Shown here: positions 1-7,344 of the stretch, one piece after another
Position numbering within the stretch: the first letter of the stretch is position 1
Layout: each line of letters opens with the position of its first letter
DNA from: Candidatus Rifleibacteriota bacterium
Lineage (GTDB): Bacteria; Muiribacteriota; Ozemobacteria; Ozemobacterales; Ozemobacteraceae
DNA length: 48,048 nt
Reading direction: 5' to 3'
Assembly (NCBI GenBank): GCA_012517355.1
Contig: JAAYVD010000031.1
Location: 1 to 48,048, forward strand
Notes under the pieces: generated by a model
Told to the model about the DNA's origin: nothing
Seen by the model: only the letters and a program-made list of their open reading frames with translations
The model's database searches: none
Position numbers and translations under genes: made by a program

Positions 1-2139
1 CTTGTCGATGACGTCGACGGCCACCCCGCCGATGATGTGGACGGGGTTCTGCACCTCGACCTCGCCTTTTTCATCCTGGCGCATGCAGACGAGGAATCCA
101 TGGAACTGGGGGAGGCCGCCGGAGGAGGAGGAGGAGCCTCCCGGGGGGTTCAGCTCGATGCGGGTGTCGGACACGAAGGTCAGGTACCCGAAGGCGTCGG
201 GGGTGGTGGGCGGGTTGGCGATGAACGGGTTGATGACCGAGTTGTTGATGCGGATGGTGCCCTTGGCGTAGATGACGCCGCCCTTCAACACCTCGAGGGG
301 GATGTCGATCTCGAGGTCGCCGTTGAACCCGACGATCTGGTTGAGGAAGACCTGGTTCTTGTTGTTGGATTTGTCGACGAAGCGGTCCATGAAGAACTTG
401 CAGGAGCTGAGTTTGAGGAACTTCCCCGGCTGGCATTCGGTGATGTAGTAGCTCATCTTGTCCTTGAGGTAGCCGGGCGTGACCCGCAGGTCCTGGAGCT
501 TGCCGGTGAAATGGATCTCAGGGTCGCTGGCGAAGGTGAAGTCCTGGGTGCAGACCTGGTCGGGTTTGTCGGGGCAGTACAGGTTGCGCGGGATGGCGGT
601 GGTCCAGGCCGCGCCGGGGTCGGTGGGCTTTGAGATGTTCTTCAGGCCGGCCATGTAGGGTTCCCAGTCGCGGAATTCGGGGGGAAGGCGGCACAACGGC
701 GGCGAGTTGGTGCGCTTGCCGTACCAGTAGGTGTCGTACGGCAGGATCGTTTTCGCGATGGAGTCGCGCAGGCCGTCCTGGAGGTCCTGTTCGATCCCGC
801 GGTTGGCAGCCCACGGACCGATCTCGTTGTTGAAGTAGAAATCCCATTCTCCGCTGGTCATGGCCCGGATGGGGTAGACACGCTGGGCCTTGGTGAAGTA
901 GAAGGCGAAGGTGCGCACGTAGCGCCGCTTCACCTGGCCGAAGACGAGGGTCGGGGTGCAGAGCGACGGGGTGCCGAACAGGTGGAGGGCGCTGCCCTTG
1001 GTCAGAAGGGTGTTGGCGCCGCGATAGGAAGCGATCGCCTGGCCGAAGATGGAGATCTGGCTCGGCCCGAAGGCCAGTCCGGCCAGCCCGGCGTAGATGC
1101 CGTAATCGACGAAGGTCACCATCACCCGGTGGTTCCCTCCGCCCAGGTCGTTGCCCGGAATCTTCGAGTCGAGCCAGGTGTTCCATTCCCGGGAGCCGAG
1201 CCAGCCCTTCGAGCCGGTATCGAAGTGGAAGTGGAAGAACTCGCCGAAGTAGCCGCGCGTGAAGTCCTTCTCCGCGCCGGCGCAGACGTTGAGCATCAGA
1301 TTGCCGGACTTGTTGGTCGCGTCGGTGCTTTTCCCGTTCCCGCCGAGGTAGACCCACCCGTTCTGGGTGAGGGAAGAGGCGTCTTTGATGATGTGGTCGG
1401 GCCGGTTCAAGGTGAAATCGAGCCCGTCCTTGCCCGGCCCTTTGGCCCGGAGAAGACGGTTGAACAGGACGAGCGGCGGGGGGCCGGTGACCTTGCCGTC
1501 CTCCTCGAGCTTTTCGATCCGGTTGACCTTGGCTTCGTCGACCTCCGCCCCCCGCCGGGCGAACAAGGTGAACTTGTGGAAGGGCGGGGCGAACAGCCGG
1601 GTCAGCAAAAACTCCTTGCGGATGCGGCAGGTCTTGCGTACCCCCCGGTGCTCGACCGAGACCCGGATGTCGATCGAACCGCGCCGCTCGAACGGCGACT
1701 TTTCGAGGCCACGGATCTCGGGGCTGAACGGGGAGTCGTTGCCGATCGTGGCGGCCGTCTCGACTTCGATGTCGAGCGGCCCCCACTTGCTCTTGAACTG
1801 GGTGATGATCTCCTTGATCACGTCCATGTCGACGATGTCGGAGGCTTTGTACAATCCGTCGATCGTCGCCTGGGGTTTGACGAACACGGCGTCGAGGATC
1901 TTCTTGGCGACGGCCGGATCGCGGGTCTCGATGTCGCGCTGGAGCTTGCGGATGGTCAGCCGGCCGATCGAGGCGGCGATCTGGTACAGCCGCTCGTTGA
2001 CCGAGGTGCGGTTGGTCAGCGAGTTCTCGTGCCGCAGCCGGGTCACCATGCTCTTGAAGATGAGCATGGTGAACACGAGGCACCCGATCACCAGGACCAG
2101 GACCATGCCCCGGCGACCCGGGCCGCCCCCTCCCCTCAT
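1..2139 (-). CDS. Exported PilX-like/pilin-like hypothetical protein (C-terminus cut by window edge)
   Basis: An uninterrupted frame of 713 codons runs from an ATG at 2139 to the window edge, so the C-terminus is missing. The start overlaps the TGA of the upstream TPR gene (ATGA), so the two are translationally coupled. After a short Arg/Gly-rich leader (residues 1-11, ending RRG) comes one hydrophobic segment (about 12-27, MVLVLVIGCLVF) and then a charged helical stretch. This is the layout of PilX/PulK-type minor pilin proteins, but the conserved Glu at +5 of classical prepilins is absent. The remaining 650 or so residues look extracytoplasmic, with beta-rich stretches and a Gly/Ser run near residues 675-685. 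I recognise no catalytic motif. A role as a pilus or secretion-associated surface protein is inference from the N-terminus only. Confidence 0.7.
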   Translation of the reverse strand, partial: MRGGGGPGRRGMVLVLVIGCLVFTMLIFKSMVTRLRHENSLTNRTSVNERLYQIAASIGRLTIRKLQRDIETRDPAVAKKILDAVFVKPQATIDGLYKASDIVDMDVIKEIITQFKSKWGPLDIEVETAATIGNDSPFSPEIRGLEKSPFERRGSIDIRVSVEHRGVRKTCRIRKEFLLTRLFAPPFHKFTLFARRGAEVDEAKVNRIEKLEEDGKVTGPPPLVLFNRLLRAKGPGKDGLDFTLNRPDHIIKDASSLTQNGWVYLGGNGKSTDATNKSGNLMLNVCAGAEKDFTRGYFGEFFHFHFDTGSKGWLGSREWNTWLDSKIPGNDLGGGNHRVMVTFVDYGIYAGLAGLAFGPSQISIFGQAIASYRGANTLLTKGSALHLFGTPSLCTPTLVFGQVKRRYVRTFAFYFTKAQRVYPIRAMTSGEWDFYFNNEIGPWAANRGIEQDLQDGLRDSIAKTILPYDTYWYGKRTNSPPLCRLPPEFRDWEPYMAGLKNISKPTDPGAAWTTAIPRNLYCPDKPDQVCTQDFTFASDPEIHFTGKLQDLRVTPGYLKDKMSYYITECQPGKFLKLSSCKFFMDRFVDKSNNKNQVFLNQIVGFNGDLEIDIPLEVLKGGVIYAKGTIRINNSVINPFIANPPTTPDAFGYLTFVSDTRIELNPPGGSSSSSGGLPQFHGFLVCMRQDEKGEVEVQNPVHIIGGVAVDVIDK

Positions 2140-2969
2140 CGCTTCTTCCCCAGCTGTTGCAGCAGGCGCCGGGTGCGGGGATTGTTCGGATCGAGATCCT
2201 GGGCGCGGTTCAGGTGCTCGGCGGCCGGTTCGGGCTCCCCCAGGACCAGGTGGCAGAGACCGAGCTGGAACTGGATGGTCGGGTTGAACGGGTAGTCGCG
2301 GGCGGCCTGCAGGAAGAAATCGCGGGCCGACATGTGGTCGCCGTCCTGGATGTACATGGTGCCCAGCACGACCTTGGCGGTCTTGGCGTCGTCGACGTCG
2401 GGATGCTCGCGGATCAGCGTCAGCAGATGTTCGCGGGCCTCGTCCCGGCGGCCGAGCTGGACGAGCACCTGGGACAGTTCGAGGAGGGCGTTGGTGTCGT
2501 GCGGGTCGAGACGCAGGGTTTCCTGGTAGTGTTCGAGCGCCTTCTGCAACTCGCCGGTCAGGCGGTAGGCGTCGGCCAGATCGTTGTGCGCGTTCGAATC
2601 GAGAGAATCGAGCTGGGTGGCGTGGCCGTACTCGCGGATGGCGTCCTCGAACCGGCCCTGGTCGAAGTAGGCGTCGGCCAGCCAGTTGTACAGAAGGGCG
2701 CAACCGGGGGCCAGGCGGATGGCCTCCTTCAGGTTGTAGACCGACTCGGTCACCCGGCCCTTCTTGCCGAAAACGATTCCCAGGCCTGCGAAGGCGGGGG
2801 CGAACTCGGGGTTCTGTTCGAGGGCCTTCTGGTAGTAGTAGATCGACTTGTCCAACAGGCCCTTGTCGAAATAGGCCATGCCCAGGGCGGTCATCGCACT
2901 CGGGGTGTTCTTGCCCTCCTTGAGGGCTTTCTGGGCTTTTTTGACGATCTCTTCCGGGGTGGGAATCAT
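2136..2969 (-). CDS. TPR-repeat protein
   Basis: A protein of about 277 residues made almost entirely of tetratricopeptide repeats (about seven; typical pieces are ALGMAYFDKGLLDKSIYYYQ and ALLELSQVLVQLGRRDEA). It has no signal peptide or membrane segment, so it is probably a cytoplasmic scaffold. I chose the ATG at 2969 (protein start MIPTPEEI) over the in-frame ATG at 2978 because the latter lies inside a perfect TATAAT box. The 2969 ATG is 7 nt downstream of that box, fitting a leaderless message. It overlaps the following PilX-like gene by ATGA, so it may assist assembly or export of that protein; TPR proteins often accompany pilus genes, but here that is inference. Confidence 0.85.
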   Translation of the reverse strand: MIPTPEEIVKKAQKALKEGKNTPSAMTALGMAYFDKGLLDKSIYYYQKALEQNPEFAPAFAGLGIVFGKKGRVTESVYNLKEAIRLAPGCALLYNWLADAYFDQGRFEDAIREYGHATQLDSLDSNAHNDLADAYRLTGELQKALEHYQETLRLDPHDTNALLELSQVLVQLGRRDEAREHLLTLIREHPDVDDAKTAKVVLGTMYIQDGDHMSARDFFLQAARDYPFNPTIQFQLGLCHLVLGEPEPAAEHLNRAQDLDPNNPRTRRLLQQLGKKR

Positions 2970-2976
2970 GGAATCC

Positions 2977-2982
2977 ATTATA
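2977..2982 (-). promoter_or_regulatory. Extended -10 promoter of the TPR/PilX-like operon
   Basis: Read on the minus strand this is TGGTATAAT, a perfect extended -10 box (TGnTATAAT). It ends 7 nt before the ATG at 2969. No good -35 box is visible in the G/C runs upstream, as expected for extended -10 promoters. The position predicts a leaderless mRNA. Confidence 0.6.
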
Positions 2983-3014
2983 CCACAATGCCCCCCCTGG
3001 GGGGGGCCCCGGGC

Positions 3015-4052
3015 CTAGCGTCTCCCCCAGGAACGGACCAGCCCGTAGGCCCGGGCCAGGGTCGGCGAAGACCGCAGCCAGATGCCGAGCGCGAACCGGG
3101 CCAGGTCGCCCTTCTTCACGGGATACCGGCAGATGCGGAAGGGGTCGCCACCCGGCAGGGTGGGCCCGGCGGCCGTGGACAGGGCGCCCTGGTAGCCTTC
3201 CTCGCGGGCCAGACGGCGCAGATCGTCGCTGCTGGCCCCCCACGGCCAGCAGACGAGGTGGGGGCCTGGGGGGTGAAGGTCGGCAAACACTTCCCGCGAG
3301 GCCCGCAGGTCGTCGCGGACCCGGCGTTCGAACTGTGGCGGCGATTCGATGCGGAACCAGTCGCGGGGAACCGTGACCGCCGCCCGGCCTCTTCCCCGGG
3401 CTTCGGCCACCCAGTCGCGGCCTGCCGCGGCGATCCGGGCGAAGTCGGGTTCCCAGGCGGGGTTGACCAGACCCGGACCGCGGGGGAACACGGGCCAGGA
3501 GCCGGTGGGAAGAGGCTGCCCGTAGGCCGACAGGATGCCCCAGTGGGCATCGGTGTCGGGATAGGCCCCTTCCAACCGGTTTCCCGTGAAGACCTGGCGA
3601 TGCGAGAACCCGTGGGAATGGAACTCGACCAGGCCACTGTTTTGCATCTCCCGCATCTCGGCGCGCGACAGGAAATCGCCCCGGTCACCCTGGCGGGCGG
3701 CCTGGTGGGCGGCGTTGAAGTCGCGGGGGGGAACCTGCGGCGGTGCGTCGTCGGGCCGGACGAGGCTGCCCACGGGGAAGACGGCGGCCCGGCAGCCGTG
3801 CTTGCGCAGGACGGGGAAGGCCTCGGTCAGGTTGTCGCGGAACCCGTCGTCGAAGGTGACCGCGAAGGCGGGGAAGGAAATGGGGTCGTCGCTGGTGACG
3901 TGCCGCAACAGCTGGGTCATCGTGATGCTGCGCAGGCCCCGGCGGTGGAGGAAGGCGAGCTGGCGGTCGAACAGGTCGGTGGGGGTGCTGAGATGGATCG
4001 GGTCGGGAGCGCCGATGCGGTGGAAGTAGAGGACCGGGATGGAGACGCTCAT
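3015..4052 (-). CDS. Polysaccharide deacetylase family protein
   Basis: A 345-residue protein beginning MSVSIPVLYFHRIG. It carries the NodB-type carbohydrate esterase 4 signatures: VTFDDGF (catalytic and metal Asp pair) and HSHGFSH (metal-binding His pair in the H-x3-H pattern). These enzymes remove N-acetyl groups from cell-surface or exopolysaccharides using a divalent metal. No signal peptide is evident, so it probably acts on a cytoplasmic or membrane-bound intermediate. The start ATG overlaps the stop of the upstream glycosyltransferase (ATGA). The frame stays open upstream, but that extension is Pro/Arg-rich and lies over the glycosyltransferase gene, so it is not coding. Confidence 0.88.
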   Translation of the reverse strand: MSVSIPVLYFHRIGAPDPIHLSTPTDLFDRQLAFLHRRGLRSITMTQLLRHVTSDDPISFPAFAVTFDDGFRDNLTEAFPVLRKHGCRAAVFPVGSLVRPDDAPPQVPPRDFNAAHQAARQGDRGDFLSRAEMREMQNSGLVEFHSHGFSHRQVFTGNRLEGAYPDTDAHWGILSAYGQPLPTGSWPVFPRGPGLVNPAWEPDFARIAAAGRDWVAEARGRGRAAVTVPRDWFRIESPPQFERRVRDDLRASREVFADLHPPGPHLVCWPWGASSDDLRRLAREEGYQGALSTAAGPTLPGGDPFRICRYPVKKGDLARFALGIWLRSSPTLARAYGLVRSWGRR

Positions 4053-5140
4053 GCCGGCTGAGGGCCCAGGGTACGGTAGGCTTCCAGGGTGGCGGCCACC
4101 ATGGCCGGCACGGAGAAGGACCGCACGGCGGCTTCGCGCAGGGCGGCGCGTTCCGTTGGGGTGATGGAGCGGGTGCGGAAGGACAGCAAGCCGCGGGCGA
4201 GGTCGTCGGCGGAACCGGTCCGGAAGAAGGCGAGCGGAAGGAACCGCCCCAGTTCCCGGTTCGAGTCGTTGTCGGCGGCGAGAACGGGGACTCCCATCGC
4301 GGCGGATTCCCGGACGGTGCCGGGCAGGCCTTCCTCGTAGGAGGCGTTGAGCGAGAAGGTGCTGGCGGCGAGCAGGGCGGGGACGTCTTCCCGGAAGCCC
4401 AGAAGGTGGACGCGGTCGGCGGCGCCGGTCGCCGCGGCCAGGCCGCGCAGGCGGGGGCTGTCGGTGCCGGTTCCGGCCAGCGCCAGGTGCAGGTCGGGCC
4501 ACTGGGTGGCGGCCTGCCGAAAGGCCTCGAGGAGGACGAGGTGCCCCTTGTTCGGATGGAAATTGGCCACCATCAGGGCGAGGGGGGCGCCGGGCGGCAC
4601 GGGAAGGGGCCCGTGCCGGGGGTGGGCGGCCGCGGGGTCGAAGCGATCGGTATCGGTGGCCGGGTGCACCACGCACAACCGGCGGTCGGGGATGCCCAGG
4701 GAGCGCAGGCGGCCGGCCACCGCCCCGCTGACGGCGATGTACCCCCGGACCGCCCGCGTGCGGTATTTCACCAGGCTGATCGGGTTGAAGTCGGGCCGGA
4801 ACAGCACCCGGCGGGTGACGATCAGGCCCCGGAACCGCTGCAGCAGGGCGACGAGGCCCCACATGGTGTGGGCCCAGGCGCGGTGCACGTTGACCACCTC
4901 GGGCCGGAAATCCCGGAAGGCCCCGAGCAGCACGCGGAGCGTGGCCGGGTCGAGTTCGCGCCGGAAGGGGGCGGTTCGCAGCGCCAGGCCGGCCTCGGCC
5001 GCCCGGTGGGCGAGGACGCTGCCCGCCTGGCAGACCAGCAGCACCTCGTGGCCGGCGCGGGCCATTTCCCGGGCCAGGAAAAAGGCCTGCTGCTGCCCGC
5101 CGCTCCAGGATCCGCCTTCCAGGGATTGGATGATGCGCAT
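4049..5140 (-). CDS. GT4-type glycosyltransferase
   Basis: A 363-residue GT-B fold glycosyltransferase. The N-terminus MRIIQSLEGGSWSGGQQQAF has the Gly-rich acceptor-domain loop of the family. The C-terminal half contains ALMVANFHPNKGH and the E-x7-E nucleotide-sugar motif in YEEGLPGTVRESAAMGVPVL. It probably transfers a sugar from a nucleotide donor to a lipid-linked or surface glycan precursor. It overlaps the polysaccharide deacetylase by 4 bp, so the pair probably builds and then deacetylates the same glycan. A near-consensus promoter ends 6 nt upstream of the ATG, so the message is predicted to be leaderless. Confidence 0.88.
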   Translation of the reverse strand: MRIIQSLEGGSWSGGQQQAFFLAREMARAGHEVLLVCQAGSVLAHRAAEAGLALRTAPFRRELDPATLRVLLGAFRDFRPEVVNVHRAWAHTMWGLVALLQRFRGLIVTRRVLFRPDFNPISLVKYRTRAVRGYIAVSGAVAGRLRSLGIPDRRLCVVHPATDTDRFDPAAAHPRHGPLPVPPGAPLALMVANFHPNKGHLVLLEAFRQAATQWPDLHLALAGTGTDSPRLRGLAAATGAADRVHLLGFREDVPALLAASTFSLNASYEEGLPGTVRESAAMGVPVLAADNDSNRELGRFLPLAFFRTGSADDLARGLLSFRTRSITPTERAALREAAVRSFSVPAMVAATLEAYRTLGPQPA

Positions 5141-5146
5141 GCCGGA

Positions 5147-5175
5147 ACTCTACCGGCCGGTCCGCTTCCTGTCAA
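5147..5175 (-). promoter_or_regulatory. Sigma70-type promoter of the glycosyltransferase operon
   Basis: On the minus strand a perfect -35 TTGACA (5170-5175) is followed after 17 bp by TAGAGT (5147-5152). Transcription would begin within a few bases of the ATG at 5140, leaving no room for a ribosome binding site. Confidence 0.7.
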
Positions 5176-5405
5176 GATCCGGAATCCGGGAGGAGGCCAG
5201 GGAAAAGCCTTCCCAGGCGGATTTTGCCCTCCTTGCCAACCGATCTTCCGCACGGCTGTGGTCCGCCCTTGCGCCTGCATCGCTTCCTCGCGGCGGGATG
5301 GGCCCGTGGCTCATGCGCCCGCCGCCCCCGTCGGCGACGTCTGGGAACATTTCCCTTCCGGCGACCTCCTTCGTGAAGGTCCCCACTCGTTGGCGCAGGA
5401 CTGTA

Positions 5406-5429
5406 GGGGCGGCCCTCCGTGGCCGCCCC
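5406..5429. repeat. Perfect 9-bp palindromic hairpin, possible REP-type element
   Basis: GGGGCGGCC, a 6-nt spacer, then GGCCGCCCC. It lies inside the 440-bp divergent spacer between the glycosyltransferase and the lipoprotein gene. A less regular GGCGGCCCC...GGGGCGGCC pair follows at about 5501-5530, perhaps a decayed second copy. There is no T-run, so it is not a typical terminator. Apart from this and the two promoters I see nothing else in 5176-5511. Confidence 0.5.
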
Positions 5430-5511
5430 GTCCCCCCGTGGCCCCCCCGGCCGGGGTGTGGCCACGGGTTTCCCCGGAATCTTTGCGGATCTTCTGTGGC
5501 GGCGGCCCCGT

Positions 5512-5540
5512 TTGCGCCTCAGGGGCGGCCGTGATAGCAT
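5512..5540 (+). promoter_or_regulatory. Probable promoter of the lipoprotein gene
   Basis: TTGCGC (5512-5517), 17 bp, then TAGCAT (5535-5540) preceded by TG two bases earlier (extended -10). It predicts a leader of about 35 nt containing GGGAG about 8 nt before the ATG at 5583. Confidence 0.5.
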
Positions 5541-5582
5541 CGGCGTGCCATTCCGCCGCCGGCGTCTCTCCGGGAGTTCCCG

Positions 5583-6272
5583 ATGGGCATCCGTCACCCT
5601 TCCGTGCTGTTGTGCTGCCTGGGGCTCGCCCTGCTGGCGGGCGTGCTCGCCCTCCTTGGCTGTGGCGGTGGCGGCAGCGGGGGCTCCGGAGCGACCTCGG
5701 GGGTGTTCGAGGGGGTCCTGGTTCCCGTCAAGATGAGCCAGGAAGGCTCTTCCGACATGGACGGCCTGTTCGCCACGGTCAAGGGCGACAAGGTGTCGGG
5801 CGGCTGGATCGAGAACCAGCAGGGGACGAAGCTCATGGGTTCCGATCTGCTGCTCAACAGCGTGACCGGCAAATACGAGGTGCTCCTCACCAAGAATCCC
5901 GACACCTTCCCGGCGGGCACCTACGTGCTCAAATACATGGTGAACGGGGAAACCCGGGAATACAAGCCAAACCCCCTGTCCTGGACCCCACTGACCCGCT
6001 TCCAGTCGGTCACCAAGGACTGGGACCCGGTGACCCGCTACCTGCGTGTGCAGTTCAACGCCCTGGTCGGGGCTTCGGTGCGGTATTACCTCCGGATGTA
6101 CAACCCCAACTCCGGGTTGTTGCGCAAGGAGACCTTCGAAACCACCGCCACCGAGATCCGCGAGTTCGTGCCTGACTCGGGAACCATGCAGGTGATGCTG
6201 GTGGCCGACATCCTGGAGGGGAACGCCGTGGTCGGCAAGGTGCTGCACTTCTTCCAGGAATCGACCTTCTAG
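5583..6272 (+). CDS. Putative lipoprotein of unknown function
   Basis: A 229-residue protein with a lipoprotein signal peptide: a hydrophobic stretch from about residue 8 ending in the lipobox LLGC with the acylated Cys at 27, followed by a Gly/Ser-rich tether (GGGGSGGSGATSG). The mature part is beta-rich with no motif I recognise; pieces such as TFPAGTYVLKYMVNGETREY suggest an Ig-like or beta-sandwich fold. It stands alone between its own promoter and a convergent gene. The stop codon TAG is the first three bases of the palindrome-ended repeat that follows. Confidence 0.8.
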   Translation: MGIRHPSVLLCCLGLALLAGVLALLGCGGGGSGGSGATSGVFEGVLVPVKMSQEGSSDMDGLFATVKGDKVSGGWIENQQGTKLMGSDLLLNSVTGKYEVLLTKNPDTFPAGTYVLKYMVNGETREYKPNPLSWTPLTRFQSVTKDWDPVTRYLRVQFNALVGASVRYYLRMYNPNSGLLRKETFETTATEIREFVPDSGTMQVMLVADILEGNAVVGKVLHFFQESTF

Positions 6273-6482
6273 TCCAGCGTCGCGGTTGACTTTTGGGGGA
6301 AATCCCCGCAGGATCCCCGTGCCCGCCAAACGAGGCCGGCAGGACCAACCCCCAACTTCGACCGTGACGGAGGACTAGTCCAGCGTCACCGTCGAGTTTG
6401 GAGGTTCGCGATTCGACGGAGGGGAGGAGCCCGGCCGTGGTATGTGGATCGAGCCTGCAAGTTCGATCGTGATGGAGGACTA
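6270..6482. repeat. Two tandem copies of a ~108-bp palindrome-ended repeat
   Basis: Copy 1 spans 6270-6377 and copy 2 spans 6376-6482. Each begins TAGTCCAGCGTC and ends with its imperfect inverse (GACGGAGGACTA in copy 1, GATGGAGGACTA in copy 2). The inverted arms are about 25-30 bp with a few mismatches, and the internal sequence differs between copies. The copies share the junction palindrome GGACTAGTCC (6372-6381). The block fills the spacer between two convergent genes and starts at the stop codon of the upstream one, so it could act as a bidirectional terminator, a REP/BIME-like mobile element, or both. Confidence 0.75.
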
Positions 6483-6491
6483 GATCTCCCG

Positions 6492-7325
6492 TCAGTCCTG
6501 CTTTTGCCAGTACCAGGCGAAATACAGGTCGTCGGTCGCCTGGTAGGACGAGGACAACTCGGAAAAAGCCGCGGCGGCTTCCTCCCGGGAGGCCAGGGTC
6601 AGCCGCCAGCCCCCGCGATGGGTGAGGGCCGCCTCCCCGCGCAGAACGGCCGTGCGGGTCAGCAGGGGAACCACCTTGATGACGACGATGCCGTCGGGGA
6701 TCTCTATCCCTACGTGCGGGGTGGCCACCCTGACCAGCCGCCGCACCCCGGCCGGAGGTTTCAACCAGCCCAGGCATCCCCGTTCGACCCGCCACCCCTG
6801 CGGTTCCCCGAAATACCAGGCCCCACCGTCCTCCTTCATCCGGACCTGCAGGCCGTCCGCGCCCTCGAGCCGCACCTGCCCGTCCTCCCCGGTCCGGAGG
6901 CCGGCCCCCGGGGGCAGGAGTGACCCCGTGGCGAGTGGCTCCAGGCGGCCGCCGTCGAGGATCTTCCAGACCGTTCCTTCCAGACGGGTCACCCGGAAGG
7001 ACGTGGGAAAAGGGGCGGGGGCGGGAGCCGCGGCGGAAGGGGCGGCGGGAGCGTCGGATGAAGCGCCGGTTGGAGCGGCGGCGGGAGGGCCAGTGCGAGG
7101 GGCGGTGCGAGTGGCGGCGGCGGCCAGAGCGTTGGATGGAGCGCCGGATGGAGCGGCGTCGGGAGCCGCGACGGGAGCAGCGTCGGGAGCAGCGACGGGA
7201 GCAGCGGCAGCCGGGGGTTCAGCCCCAAAAACCGCCTCTGGAAAGATCGCTCCGGCCGCAGCGACCAGGAGCAGGCACAGGCACAGGAGCCGCCGCACAG
7301 GGGGGCCGGACAACCGCTTCACCAC
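6492..7325 (-). CDS. Exported FecR-domain protein with Ala/Pro-rich linker
   Basis: A 277-residue protein starting at GTG 7325. It has a signal peptide (about residues 1-35, ending AVFGAEPP), a long low-complexity Ala/Pro linker (about 36-105, repeats such as APVAAPDAAP), then a FecR-like beta domain. The signature includes LEGTVWKILDGG, LLPPGAGLRTGEDGQVRL and VATPHVGIEI, matching the FecR pattern in which a threshold or property sequence follows GxxLxxGAxLxTG. Such periplasmic domains sense or bind partners. It follows the NHL-repeat gene by 19 bp and is the last gene of the lon-engB-led run. The ribosome binding site is weak. An adjacent in-frame GTG is the second codon, so the start is uncertain by one residue. 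Confidence 0.75.
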   Translation of the reverse strand: MVKRLSGPPVRRLLCLCLLLVAAAGAIFPEAVFGAEPPAAAAPVAAPDAAPVAAPDAAPSGAPSNALAAAATRTAPRTGPPAAAPTGASSDAPAAPSAAAPAPAPFPTSFRVTRLEGTVWKILDGGRLEPLATGSLLPPGAGLRTGEDGQVRLEGADGLQVRMKEDGGAWYFGEPQGWRVERGCLGWLKPPAGVRRLVRVATPHVGIEIPDGIVVIKVVPLLTRTAVLRGEAALTHRGGWRLTLASREEAAAAFSELSSSYQATDDLYFAWYWQKQD

Positions 7326-7344
7326 GTTTCTCGTGACCCGTCGG

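Noticed and set aside
518-2083. 521-residue Arg/Pro/His-rich frame on the minus strand
   Set aside because: It overlaps the longer continuous minus-strand frame 2139-1, which has a normal amino-acid mix, a membrane segment and ATGA coupling. The Arg/Pro/His-rich composition is typical of an out-of-frame shadow in GC-rich DNA.
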